From: Ga0074130 sp035565355
GTDB lineage: Bacteria; Pseudomonadota; Gammaproteobacteria; Burkholderiales; Rhodocyclaceae
Length of the DNA stretch: 24,227 nt
Reading direction: 5' to 3'
Assembly: GCA_035565355.1 (NCBI GenBank)
Contig: DATMSM010000049.1
Location: forward strand, 1 to 24,227
Below, one piece after another: positions 14,506 to 23,600 of the stretch. Below the pieces are notes generated by a model, which saw only the letters and a program-made list of their open reading frames with translations, was not told the origin of the DNA and searched no databases. The position numbers and the translations under genes were made by a program. How positions within the stretch are numbered: the stretch's first letter is position 1; every line of letters begins with the position of its first letter.

Positions 14506-15750
14506 CTAAGTGTTGACACAGGCGGACTGCTGTCCGTCTGCGGTCGCGGCAGGCCTCAATGGGATCTGCCTGCCGCTTGCCGGGCCGGTGCTTTCACGGC
14601 GGTAACCGTTAGGCACGCCCTCCTTTGACAGGACCCACTGCCAAAGCTGGATATCGCGGGCCCGGAAGGCGCCCGCGCAAGATAAGAGGTAGTAGCGCCA
14701 CATGCGCCGGAAGCGTTCGCCCAGCTGCGCTTCGAAGCGCGGCCAGGCAGCCTCGAAGTTCTCGTACCAGGCCATCAGCGTCCGGTCGTAGTCGGCGCCA
14801 AAGTTGTGCATGTCCTCGACCACGAAAAGTCCATCGGCCGCATCGCCGACCTGACCGACCGAAGGCAGGTCGCCATTGGGAAAGATGTACTTGTCTATCC
14901 ACGGATCGGGGGTGTTGCGGCGGAGGTTCTTACCTATGGTGTGCAGCAGGAAGAGTCCGCCGTCATTGAGGCAGCGATGCGCCATCTCCATGTAAATGCG
15001 ATGGTTGCGACGGCCAACATGTTCGAACATGCCGACACTGGCTATCGCATCGAAACGCTCATTCACCTCGCGATAATCCTGCAGGCGAAACTCCAGCGGC
15101 AGATGTGCATAGCGCTGGCGCGCCCACTCGACCTGCTCTCTGGAGATGGTGACGCCAACACATTCGACGCCGTAATGCTCGGCCGCGTAAGACATGAAGC
15201 TGCCCCAGCCGCAACCGATATCGAGCACGCGCATGCCAGGCCGGAGGCGAAGCTTGCGGCAGATCATGTCCAATTTGGCTGTCTGCGCCTGCTCCAAATT
15301 GTGGGCGTGCTCCCAGTATCCGCATGTGTAGGTCATGCGCGAATCGAGCATGGCAGCGTAGAAATCATTGCCGAGGTCATAATGCACCTCGCCGACTTTG
15401 CGCGCCCGGCGGATACCCTGCAGGTTTAGGAGACGGAATCGCAGGACATGCCACAACATGCGCAAGGGCAGAAGGTCATCCGTCTGCCGTGTACGCAACA
15501 GGCGCGCAAAGAACTCGTCCAGCGCCTCGGCCTCCCAGGCGCCGTCCATATAGGCTTCGCCGAGACCAAGGTTGCCGTGACGTAGCGCGCGCTCGGGGAC
15601 ACCTGGCGCCATCAGGCGCATGTCCCATGGCGCATCGCCATTGATACGTATGCAGGCTGCTTCGAGAAGATGGGCAATCGTGCGATGCAAGCCATCATCG
15701 ATGTCGATACAAGGGAAGTCCTGAGCCAACGTTGGGGCGGACGTAGCCAT
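14506..15750 (-). CDS. cfa: Cyclopropane-fatty-acyl-phospholipid synthase
   Basis: A 414-residue SAM-dependent enzyme that adds a methylene bridge to cis-unsaturated acyl chains of membrane phospholipids, usually at stationary phase or under acid and solvent stress. An N-terminal lipid-binding domain (about 1-120) is followed by the catalytic domain: YDLGNDFY (124-131), YTCGYW with C143 at the conserved active-site cysteine position, the SAM loop LDIGCGWGS (176-184), FEHVGRRN (242-249) and H270. ATG 15750 is chosen because GGAGGAG lies just upstream; the frame extends 60 bases further without support. The last 30 residues (Ala/Pro/Arg-rich) are an extension beyond the core. It is divergent from a LysR gene and followed by a 73-residue gene. 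Confidence 0.95.
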   Translation of the reverse strand: MATSAPTLAQDFPCIDIDDGLHRTIAHLLEAACIRINGDAPWDMRLMAPGVPERALRHGNLGLGEAYMDGAWEAEALDEFFARLLRTRQTDDLLPLRMLWHVLRFRLLNLQGIRRARKVGEVHYDLGNDFYAAMLDSRMTYTCGYWEHAHNLEQAQTAKLDMICRKLRLRPGMRVLDIGCGWGSFMSYAAEHYGVECVGVTISREQVEWARQRYAHLPLEFRLQDYREVNERFDAIASVGMFEHVGRRNHRIYMEMAHRCLNDGGLFLLHTIGKNLRRNTPDPWIDKYIFPNGDLPSVGQVGDAADGLFVVEDMHNFGADYDRTLMAWYENFEAAWPRFEAQLGERFRRMWRYYLLSCAGAFRARDIQLWQWVLSKEGVPNGYRRESTGPASGRQIPLRPAATADGQQSACVNT

Positions 15751-15911
15751 GTAAGCTCCTCCGAAGTACGGACGATCTACGTTGCCATGTATCGACAATC
15801 GGACCGTCACCGTTTAAAGTTGCATCTAGTATGCATATTTATAAATGCGATGAACAATGAAATTTCATCCGATTTAATATCGAAGAGACTGCACTAAAGG
15901 CCCGCGTATCC
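15751..15911. promoter_or_regulatory. AT-rich divergent region between cfa and a LysR gene, with palindromes
   Basis: The 161 bases are far richer in A and T than the genes around them. Two perfect palindromes are present: ATTTATAAAT (15837-15846, with GCAT and ATGC overlapping its edges at 15833-15848) and ATGAAATTTCAT (15857-15868). The first contains a TATAAA usable as a -10. Their position 40-75 bases before the LysR start suits operators for that regulator and for cfa. Confidence 0.5.
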
Positions 15912-16775
15912 ATGGACATTGAGCTCGCCCGAACCTTCTTGCAGATTGCCCGTTCCGGCAGTTTTGTCTCGGCCGCCACGCATCTGCATGTCACGCAAAC
16001 CACGGTCACGGCGCGCGTACACAACCTGGAGTCGCAGCTGGGCTGCGCGCTGTTCGTGCGCAACCGCGCCGGTGCCAAACTGACTGCCGACGGCGAACGT
16101 TTCATTGCCTACGCCACGCAACTGGTGCAAACCTGGGAAGCAGCGCGGCGCGATCTGCCCCTGCCTAATGGCGCCGAGGAAGTGCTCCGTCTGGGTGCCG
16201 AGTTCACCCTCTCCAATCCCCTGCAGTTGCAGTGGGTCATGCAACTGCGCAAGGCATTGCCCGATTCGGTAATCCGCATCGAAGTCGGCGAAAGCACCAT
16301 GTTGCAGAAACGCCTGGAGCATGGCCTGCTCGACGCCGTGCTGGTGTACCGGCCCGACTACCATGCCGGTATTCAGGTGGTGCAGATCATGGAAGAGAAG
16401 CTGATTCAGATCGAATCAACGCGCAATCCGGAGCCCTATATCTATGTGGACTGGGGGCCGGATTTCCGCAAGGAGCACGATGCCGCGCTGCCGGACAAGA
16501 GCCGCAATGTTCTCTCCTTCACGCACGGGCCGCTGGCCATGCACTACCTCCTGCAGTGCGGCGGCAGCGGCTATTTCCGCACGCGCGTGACCAAGCGTGC
16601 GCTGGCCCAAGGTCGCATCCGGGTCGTCCCCAATACGCCCGAGTTCTCCTACCCAGTCTTCCTCGTGCATTCGCGCGAACGCGACTCCGAACTGATGCAG
16701 CGCGCCTTCGAGCTATTGCGCGGCGTCGTCGCGGAGGAAACCGACTGGACCGAGCACTGGGAGCTCACGCCCTGA
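15912..16775 (+). CDS. LysR family transcriptional regulator, divergent from cfa
   Basis: A 287-residue LTTR. The helix-turn-helix is at about 15-60 (SFVSAATHLHVTQTTVTARVHNLESQLGCALFVR is represented by its core, VTQTTVTARVHNLE), and the region from about 85 is the effector domain. The opening MDIELARTFLQIARSGSF resembles the HdfR-type subgroup. The start at 15912 has AAAGG about 12 bases upstream. Its divergent partner cfa is the likely target, which would tie membrane cyclopropanation to an unknown signal. It converges on the next LysR gene with only six bases between stops and no hairpin between them. Confidence 0.92.
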   Translation: MDIELARTFLQIARSGSFVSAATHLHVTQTTVTARVHNLESQLGCALFVRNRAGAKLTADGERFIAYATQLVQTWEAARRDLPLPNGAEEVLRLGAEFTLSNPLQLQWVMQLRKALPDSVIRIEVGESTMLQKRLEHGLLDAVLVYRPDYHAGIQVVQIMEEKLIQIESTRNPEPYIYVDWGPDFRKEHDAALPDKSRNVLSFTHGPLAMHYLLQCGGSGYFRTRVTKRALAQGRIRVVPNTPEFSYPVFLVHSRERDSELMQRAFELLRGVVAEETDWTEHWELTP

Positions 16776-16781
16776 CGTGCG

Positions 16782-17801
16782 CTACAGCACGCTTTCCGCG
16801 ACATTCCGCTGCTCGATGATGTCGCGTACCGTCATGCCGTCGGGCTCCTTACCGCCGAAGGTACACAGGCTGGAGTCGAAATCACCGTCCTTGCCGCTCA
16901 ACAGGGGGCATTGGGCAAACAACTCAGCGGCCCAATCGGCAAAGGCGCGCACCTTGGGCGACAGATGGCGATTCTGCGGATAGAGCACCGAGATCGGCAG
17001 GGGCGCAGGCTTCCACTGTGGCAGGATTTCGACCAGTTCGCCCTTCTCGATGTGCGGCATGGCCATGAAACGCGCCGCCTGCACGAGCCCGAAGCCTTGC
17101 AGGGCGAGCGCCATATAGCCCTCGGCATCGTTGATCGCCACCGTGCCCGAAACCTTCACCTCGGTGCGTATTCCGTCGATCATGTAATCCCAGTCGATGA
17201 CGCGCCCGGTGCGGCTGCTGAAATAATGCACGGCACGATGGTTCTGCTGCAGATCCTCCAGCGTCTTCGGCATGCCATAACGTCCGAGATAGCTCGGCGC
17301 GGCGCAGGTAACGAAGGACATGCTGCCGATACGACGCGCGACCAGGGTTGAATCCACGAGCTCGCCGCCGCGTATCACGCAATCCACCGCTTCCTGCACG
17401 AGATCGACAGGGCGGTCACCCATGCCGATGATGAGCTCGATGTCGGGATAGCGTTGGCGGAAATCGCAGAGTCTGGGAATCAGTATCTGGCGACCGATGG
17501 TGGAAGGCACATCGATGCGCAGGCGGCCCTGCGGGCGCTGGGCCACATCCTTGAAAGCGGCTTCGGTCTCGTCGAGCTCGGCCAGAATGCGAGCGCAACG
17601 CTCGTAGTAAGCCGCCCCGTCCGGCGTCAGGCTGACGCTGCGCGTGGTGCGGTTCAGCAAACGCACCTTGAGGTGGTTCTCCAGCGCCTGGATGGTGGTG
17701 GTCACCGTGGCACGCGGCAGGTTCAGATTGTCCGCCGCACGGCTGAAGCTGTTGGCATCGACCACGCCCATGAAGACCTGCATTGCCTGAAATCTGTCCA
17801 T
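16782..17801 (-). CDS. LysR family transcriptional regulator next to soxR and the RND operon
   Basis: A 339-residue LTTR, about 35 residues longer than usual because of a C-terminal tail (after FAQCPLLSGKDGDFDSS) that has no obvious domain. HTH at about 16-60 (NSFSRAADNLNLPRATVTTT); effector domain from about 90 (GRLRIDVPSTIG). AAGGA lies 9-13 bases before the ATG. A SoxR-type box begins 29 bases upstream of the start, so SoxR may control this gene. LysR regulators such as MexT activate MexEF-type pumps, and a MexEF-like operon lies 0.8 kb away on the other side of soxR, so it is a candidate pump regulator. Both links are inference. Confidence 0.92.
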   Translation of the reverse strand: MDRFQAMQVFMGVVDANSFSRAADNLNLPRATVTTTIQALENHLKVRLLNRTTRSVSLTPDGAAYYERCARILAELDETEAAFKDVAQRPQGRLRIDVPSTIGRQILIPRLCDFRQRYPDIELIIGMGDRPVDLVQEAVDCVIRGGELVDSTLVARRIGSMSFVTCAAPSYLGRYGMPKTLEDLQQNHRAVHYFSSRTGRVIDWDYMIDGIRTEVKVSGTVAINDAEGYMALALQGFGLVQAARFMAMPHIEKGELVEILPQWKPAPLPISVLYPQNRHLSPKVRAFADWAAELFAQCPLLSGKDGDFDSSLCTFGGKEPDGMTVRDIIEQRNVAESVL

Positions 17802-17825
17802 CGTTGTATTCCTTGAAAAAAGTAC

Positions 17826-17856
17826 TTGCCCTCAACTTAACTTGAGGTCCTACAGT
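17826..17856 (+). promoter_or_regulatory. SoxR box inside a 19-bp-spacer promoter
   Basis: The box CCTCAACTTAACTTGAGG (17830-17847) differs by one base from the E. coli soxS operator as I remember it. On the plus strand TTGCCC (17826-17831) and TACAGT (17851-17856) are 19 bases apart, the overlong spacer of MerR-family activated promoters, with the box filling the spacer as in soxS. On the minus strand the equivalent hexamers are AGGACC and AGTACT, poorer but leading straight into the LysR gene. Plus-strand transcription would start near 17863 and run antisense through soxR. Confidence 0.78.
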
Positions 17857-17908
17857 CCGGCCCATGATGCATTCAGGCGGCCATACCCATCATTGCAAAA
17901 GCGCGCAT

Positions 17909-18355
17909 TCACAGCAGGTGTGCGCCCGGGCCCTGGCGCGCATATACATCGTCGGGGTTGCGCAATGGACAATCATCGAGCGAAAGACAACCGCAGCCGA
18001 TGCAAAGATTGAGCTGCTCACGCAAGCGCGTGGCCAGCTCGATGCGCTCCTGCAACACCTGGTCGAGGACACGGCTGACTTTCTGCCAGTCGGCCTTGCT
18101 CGGCGTGCGGCCGGAGGGGATGTCTTTCAGCGCCGCGCGGATTTCCTCCAGCGTCAGCCCGAGGCGTTGGGCGACCTTGATGATGGAAAGGACGCGCAAC
18201 TCCCGCCGGGCAAAACGGCGTCGATTGGCGCCGTCGCGCGTGCTGCGTATCAATTGCCGGGACTCATAAAAGTGAATTGCCGAAATTGCGATCCCGCTCC
18301 GCCGCGATATTTCGCCTACCGTCAGCAACTCATCCACCCTGTCTCTCGCACTCAC
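17909..18355 (-). CDS. soxR: Redox-sensitive transcriptional activator SoxR
   Basis: A MerR-family regulator of 148 residues. The N-terminal HTH (LTVGEISRRSGIAISAIHFYE, about 11-31, ends in the IHFYES motif), the dimerisation helix (about 80-115) and the [2Fe-2S] cluster motif C118-x2-C121-x-C123-x5-C129 within CIGCGCLSLDDCPLRNP are all present and diagnostic. The cluster is oxidised by redox-cycling compounds, which switches on promoters with 19-bp spacers. The start is uncertain: a TTG at 18388 opens the frame but lies upstream of the transcription start predicted from the promoter at 18378-18406. I therefore use GTG 18355; GTG 18337 is also possible. A SoxR box lies 62 bases after its stop. 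Confidence 0.95.
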   Translation of the reverse strand: MSARDRVDELLTVGEISRRSGIAISAIHFYESRQLIRSTRDGANRRRFARRELRVLSIIKVAQRLGLTLEEIRAALKDIPSGRTPSKADWQKVSRVLDQVLQERIELATRLREQLNLCIGCGCLSLDDCPLRNPDDVYARQGPGAHLL

Positions 18356-18377
18356 GATAAAACCATATAGGCCGCTG

Positions 18378-18406
18378 TTTATAAACAATTAAAAATAGTA
18401 AAACAA
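18378..18406 (-). promoter_or_regulatory. Predicted soxR promoter
   Basis: On the minus strand: -35 TTGTTT (18401-18406), a 17-base spacer and -10 TATAAA (18378-18383). Transcription would begin near 18371, leaving a leader of about 15 bases to GTG 18355. The -10 is part of the palindrome GTTTATAAAC (18377-18386). Confidence 0.5.
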
Positions 18407-18444
18407 GACAATTTTCGGTTTCTCGCCGCCAACCCAAACCCATT

Positions 18445-18467
18445 ATTGTTCTGAATTCAAGAATAGT
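18445..18467. promoter_or_regulatory. Dyad upstream of the hydrolase-RND operon, candidate operator
   Basis: ATTGTTCT (18445-18452) and AGAATAGT (18460-18467) match as an inverted repeat at 6 of 8 positions, with perfect inner TTCT/AGAA, around a 7-base GAATTCA centre. It lies about 95 bases before the hydrolase start, within the 206 bases between the soxR and hydrolase starts. It is not a SoxR box; the size suits a LysR-type site. No clear -35/-10 pair for the operon was found nearby. Confidence 0.4.
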
Positions 18468-18561
18468 GTTATCAAAACATAGATATTTATCTCCAAAAAG
18501 GCAACACCCAAAATGCAGCCTTCCACAAGCACCTTCCAGTTGAACCGGATAAAGCCCCACG

Positions 18562-19401
18562 ATGAACGCTGCTAATTACGCTCCTGGCAAGCTCACCCAA
18601 TCGCCGCACACGGCGGCGGATGGCGTGCGCGTGGAACAGCTCGTGATTCCGGGATACGTGGATTCGGTGCAGGCGCGTCTGTATCGCCCGCTGGCCAGCA
18701 CGGAGGCAAAGAAGCTCGCCGCCGTCCTCTACTTCCACGGCGGCGGTTTCATCGCAGGCACGCTCGACGACGCCGAGGTGCCCGCACGTTTCATCGCCGC
18801 GCATGCGAACGTTGTGGTGCTGTCAGTGGCTTATTCGCTGGCGCCGGCCCGTCCCTTCCCGGCAGCGCCGGAAGATGCACATGCGGCAGCCATGTGGCTG
18901 CTCGAAAACGCCAAGGCCCTGAAAGTGGATGCACAGCGCATCGCGACGGCCGGCGACGATGCCGGCGGCAACCTGGCGGCCACGCTGGCGATGATTGCGC
19001 GCGACCGCAACGGGCCGGCGATTGCCGCCCAGGTGCTGATCGGCCCGATGCTCGATCCAAGCATGACGCAGCTTGGCGACGCCAAGGCTTTGCGTTCCGA
19101 CCTCCTGCCCGAGACCTGCGCCGACTGCTACTCGCAATACCTGCCGCGCACGGCAGCGCGCCTGCATCCCTATGCATCGCCGCTGGAATCGCGGCGCCTG
19201 CGCGGCTTGCCGCCGGCCCTGGTGCTTACCGCCGAATGCGACGTGTTGCACAAGGAGGCCGAATGCTACGCCCGCGCTTTGATTACTGCGGGAGTCGCAA
19301 CACAGGTAACGCGCTTCAACGTGCGTCACGGCGAATTGTATGAACACGAACCGCTGCTCAAGGAAGCCGCCGACTTCCTGCGCCGCCAACTGGATAGCTG
19401 A
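18562..19401 (+). CDS. Alpha/beta hydrolase-fold protein (HSL family) with Asp in place of the catalytic Ser
   Basis: A 279-residue protein of the hormone-sensitive-lipase family. The oxyanion motif HGGGF (59-63), the acid D227 (AECDVLHKE) and a histidine, H256, near the usual place are present, and YSLAPARPFPAAPEDA is typical. The nucleophile elbow, normally GDSAGG, reads GDDAGG: residue 133 is Asp (GAT). No single base change turns GAT into a Ser codon, so a lone read error does not explain it. It is probably not an ordinary esterase; a ligand-binding role or another reaction is possible. No signal peptide. It heads the RND operon: the adaptor gene starts 54 bases later. The ribosome site before ATG 18562 is weak (GGATAAAG). 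Confidence 0.9.
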   Translation: MNAANYAPGKLTQSPHTAADGVRVEQLVIPGYVDSVQARLYRPLASTEAKKLAAVLYFHGGGFIAGTLDDAEVPARFIAAHANVVVLSVAYSLAPARPFPAAPEDAHAAAMWLLENAKALKVDAQRIATAGDDAGGNLAATLAMIARDRNGPAIAAQVLIGPMLDPSMTQLGDAKALRSDLLPETCADCYSQYLPRTAARLHPYASPLESRRLRGLPPALVLTAECDVLHKEAECYARALITAGVATQVTRFNVRHGELYEHEPLLKEAADFLRRQLDS

Positions 19402-19455
19402 TCCAAAACCGAAACACACAACAACGAACTCAATATTGTCCCCAAGGAAAATCCC

Positions 19456-20643
19456 ATGAACTTCCATCGCCTGAATCTGAAGAGCAAACGCACCACTTAC
19501 TCGCTGGCCGTGGCCGGCATCGTCGCTGTCACCGCCTGCGCCTGGGGAATCTCGGGCAGCAAGGAGGCGCGCGCCGACGCCCCGCCCGCCGCCGCACAAG
19601 GCGTGCCGGTCGAAGTGGCCGAGGTGGTGACCCGCAAAATCACCGACTGGACGCATTTCTCCGGCCGCCTGGAAGCCGTGGATCGCGTCGAAGTGCGCCC
19701 GCAAGTAACCGGCGTGCTGACGGCGGTGCACTTCAAGGACGGCGCACTGGTGAAGAAAGGCGACGTGTTATTCACCATCGATCAACGCCAGTACGCAGCC
19801 GAGGTCTTCGGCGCCGAGGCGCGTGCCGACTACACCGCTTCGGATCTGGCGCGTGCGGAACGACTGTTGGCCGAGAACGCCATTTCCAAGCGCGATCTCG
19901 AGGAGAAGAAAAATGCGGCCCAGGTCGCCCAGGCGCAGTTGCGCATTGCCAAGCTGAATCTCGAGTTTTCGCAGATTCGCGCCCCCATCGCCGGCCGCAT
20001 GTCGCGCGCCGAAGTCACCATAGGCAATCTCGTCACCGCCAATGCGGGTGCTCCGCTCACCACGATCGTGTCCTCGGACAATATCTACGCGGCCTTCGAC
20101 GTCGACGAGCAGACCTTCCTCAAGTATGTGAACCCGGCGCGCGCCGACAAGGGCAGCAATGCAAGCGGCTTGCCGGTCTACCTCGGCCTCGCCAACGAAA
20201 GCGGCTATTCCTACGCAGGCACGATCAACTCGGTGGATAACCGCCTCGACCCGGTGGCCGGCACCATCCGCGTGCGCGCCTTGTTCGACAACAAGGCGGG
20301 CGCGCTCGTCCCCGGCCTCTATGCACGTATCCGCCTGGGCGGCGGCAATGAGCGCGAAGCCGTGCTGATTGCCGAAAAAGCGCTCGGCACCGACCAGGCC
20401 AAGCGCTTCGTGCTGGTCGTCGACAAGGACAACAAGACCGCCTACCGCGCCGTGAAGACAGGTGCGGTGCAGGACGGACTGGTGATCGTCGAAGACGGGC
20501 TGGAGCCGGGCGAACGCATCGTCGTTAACGGCCTGCAACGCGTACGCCCCGGCGACCCGGTGTCGCCTCAGCGCGTGAGCATGGAAACCGGCAAGTCGGC
20601 CACTCAGCAGGCAGCCGCCGACGCCCACAAGAAGGCCCTGTAA
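19456..20643 (+). CDS. RND efflux periplasmic adaptor (MexE-like membrane fusion protein)
   Basis: A 395-residue adaptor that links the inner-membrane pump to the outer-membrane channel. An N-terminal hydrophobic segment ends in VTAC at residue 28, which fits a lipoprotein box, though a plain signal peptide cut after ARADA is possible. Then beta-barrel and lipoyl parts (GRLEAVDRVEVRPQVTGVL; KKGDVLFTID), an alpha-hairpin (about 115-170), the second lipoyl half (IRAPIAGRMSRAEV) and the membrane-proximal domain. The SGRLEAVDRVEVRPQVTG stretch and the overall layout point to the MexE/HAE1 group. AAGGAAAA lies just before the ATG. The pump gene follows after 29 bases. Confidence 0.95.
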   Translation: MNFHRLNLKSKRTTYSLAVAGIVAVTACAWGISGSKEARADAPPAAAQGVPVEVAEVVTRKITDWTHFSGRLEAVDRVEVRPQVTGVLTAVHFKDGALVKKGDVLFTIDQRQYAAEVFGAEARADYTASDLARAERLLAENAISKRDLEEKKNAAQVAQAQLRIAKLNLEFSQIRAPIAGRMSRAEVTIGNLVTANAGAPLTTIVSSDNIYAAFDVDEQTFLKYVNPARADKGSNASGLPVYLGLANESGYSYAGTINSVDNRLDPVAGTIRVRALFDNKAGALVPGLYARIRLGGGNEREAVLIAEKALGTDQAKRFVLVVDKDNKTAYRAVKTGAVQDGLVIVEDGLEPGERIVVNGLQRVRPGDPVSPQRVSMETGKSATQQAAADAHKKAL

Positions 20644-20672
20644 GAACCGGCCCACCCTGACAGAGAACTCCA

Positions 20673-23600
20673 ATGAATATTTCTAAATTCTTCATCGACC
20701 GGCCCATTTTTGCCGGCGTGCTCTCGATGCTGCTCTTGCTCGCCGGCATCTTGTCGCTGTTCAAACTACCCATCTCCGAATACCCGGAAGTCGTCCCGCC
20801 CTCGGTGGTGGTGCGCGCGCAGTATCCGGGCGCCAATCCCAAGGTGATCGCCGAGACGGTGGCGGCCCCCCTGGAAGAGTCGATCAACGGCGTGGAGAAC
20901 ATGCTCTACATGCAGTCGCAGGCCAATAGCGACGGCAACCTCGCCGTGACTGTGAACTTCCACCTCGGCATGGATCCCGACAAGGCACAACAGCTGGTGC
21001 AGAATCGCGTTTCGCAAGCCTTGCCGCGCCTGCCCGAGGACGTGCAGCGCATCGGCGTGACCACGATCAAGAGCTCGCCCAACCTGACTATGGTGGTGCA
21101 CCTGCTCTCGCCGGATGATCGCTACGACGCGACCTATCTACGCAACTACGCCATCCTCAACGTCAAAGATCGCCTTGCGCGCATCCAAGGCGTGGGTGAA
21201 GTCGCGGTCTGGGGCGCGGGTAACTATGCCATGCGTGTATGGCTGGACCCGACCAAAGTGGCACAGCGCGGTCTGACCGCCAGCGATGTCACCAACGCCA
21301 TCCGCGAACAGAACATCCAGGTTGCGGCCGGCACCATCGGTGCATCGCCGAGCGGCCCCAACGTGCCGCTGCAGCTCAACGTCAACGCACGCGGCCGTCT
21401 GACGACTGAAGCCGAGTTCGCCGACATCATCCTGAAATCGTCCCCGACCGGCGGTATCACCCGCCTCGGTGACGTCGCCCGCGTCGAGCTGGACGCCGCC
21501 GAATACGGCCTGCGCTCGCTGCTCGACAACAAGCAGGCTGTCGCCATCGGCATCATGCAGTCGCCGGGCTCGAATGCGCTGGATATCTCCAACCAGGTAC
21601 GCGACGCGATGAAGGAGCTGTCGGAAGACTTCCCCGGCTCAGTCAAATACGACATCGTCTATGACCCGACCCAGTTCGTACGCGCCTCGATCAAAGCCGT
21701 GGTGCACACGCTGCTCGAAGCCATCGCCTTGGTCGTTCTGGTCGTGATCATCTTCCTGCAGACCTGGCGCGCCTCCATCATCCCGTTACTGGCCGTGCCT
21801 GTCTCCATTATCGGCACCTTCTCGCTGATGCTGGGTTTCGGCTACTCGATCAATGCGCTGTCGCTGTTCGGCATGGTGCTGGCGATCGGTATCGTGGTCG
21901 ACGACGCCATCGTCGTCGTCGAGAACGTGGAGCGCAATATTGAAGCCGGCTTGAGCCCGCGCGACGCGACCTATCGCGCCATGCGCGAGGTGTCGGGCCC
22001 CATCATCGCCATCGCCCTGACCCTGGTTGCCGTGTTCGTGCCGCTGGCCTTCATGACCGGCCTGACCGGTCAGTTCTACAAGCAGTTCGCCATGACCATC
22101 GCCATCTCGACGGTGATCTCGGCCTTCAACTCGCTGACCCTGTCGCCGGCGCTCGCCGCCATGCTGCTCAAGGGCCACGGCGACAAGAAGGACTGGCTGA
22201 CGGTGCAGATGGACAAGTACCTCGGCGGCTTCTTCGCCCGCTTCAACCGCTTCTTCAACCGCTCGTCCGAGAAGTACAGCGCAGGTGTCACCGGCGTGAT
22301 TGCGCGCAAATCCCGCGCCATGGGCGTGTATGCCGTGCTGCTGGCAGCGACTGTCGGCATTTCCTATATGGTGCCCGGCGGCTTCGTGCCCGGCCAGGAC
22401 AAGCAATACCTGATCGGTTTCGCGCAACTGCCGAATGGCGCTTCGCTGGACCGTACCGAGGAAGTAATCCGCAAGATGGGCGACATCGCCATGAAGCAGC
22501 CCGGTGTCGAGCACGCCGTCTCCTTCCCCGGCCTGTCGATCAACGGCTTCACCAACAGCTCCAGCGCCGGTATCGTCTTCGTCACGCTCAAGCCTTTTGA
22601 AGAACGCAAGGGCAAGGATCTTTCCGCCGGCGCCATCGCCGGTGCGCTGAACGCCCAGTATGCCGGCATCCAGGACGCCTTCATCGCCATGTTCCCGCCA
22701 CCTCCCGTCGAGGGCATCGGCACCATGGGCGGCTTCAAGCTGCAGATCGAAGATCGCGGTGCGGTCGGTTACGCCGCACTCGACAAGGCCAGCAAGGACT
22801 TCATGGCCGCCGCCGCCAAGCAACCCGAACTCGGCCCCATGTTCTCCAGCTACGAAATCAACGTGCCGCAGCTGGATGTTGATCTCGACCGCACCAAGGC
22901 CAAGCAACAGGGTGTGGCCATCACCGATGTGTTCGACACCATGCAGGTCTACCTCGGCTCGCTGTACGTGAATGACTTCAATCGCTTCGGTCGCGTCTTC
23001 CAGGTGCGGGCTCAGGCCGACGCCCCGTTCCGCGCCCGTCCCGAAGATATCGGCCAGCTGAAGACGCGCAATGCCGCCGGCGAAATGGTGCCGCTGTCCT
23101 CGCTGGTGACGGTGAGCCAAAGCTACGGTCCGGAAATGGTGGTGCGCTACAACGGCTACACGGCTGCCGACATCAACGGCGGCCCGGCGCCCGGCTACTC
23201 CTCATCACAGGCCGAAGCCGCCATCGAGCGCGTCGCCGACGAAGTGCTGCCCCCGGGCGTGCGTTTCGAATGGACCGACCTCACCTATCAGAAGATCCTT
23301 GTCGGCAACGCCGGCATCTGGGTATTCCCGATCAGCGTGCTGCTCGTCTTCCTGGTGCTGGCGGCGCAGTACGAAAGCCTGACGCTGCCTCTGGCGGTGA
23401 TCATGATCGTGCCGATGAGCATCTTGGCAGCGCTGGCCGGCGTCTTCCTCACCGGTGGCGACAACAATATCTTCACGCAGATCGGCTTGATGGTGCTGGT
23501 CGGCTTGGCGTGCAAGAACGCCATCCTGATCGTGGAGTTCGCCAGAGAACTCGAGCTGCAGGGACATACACCGCTGCGGGCCGCCATCGACGCCAGCCGT

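Noticed and set aside
16776..16781. Terminator between the convergent LysR genes
   Set aside because: Only six bases separate the stops and no stem is visible; transcripts probably overlap.
17864..18370. Plus-strand frame of 168 codons opposite soxR that begins at the predicted SoxR-promoter start
   Set aside because: The ATG would make a leaderless message, but the translation has no recognisable motif and simply mirrors soxR. I keep the antisense transcript as a finding, not the protein.
21786..23120. Minus-strand frame of 444 codons over the RND pump
   Set aside because: Antisense shadow, rich in His, Gly and Asp from the complement of hydrophobic codons.
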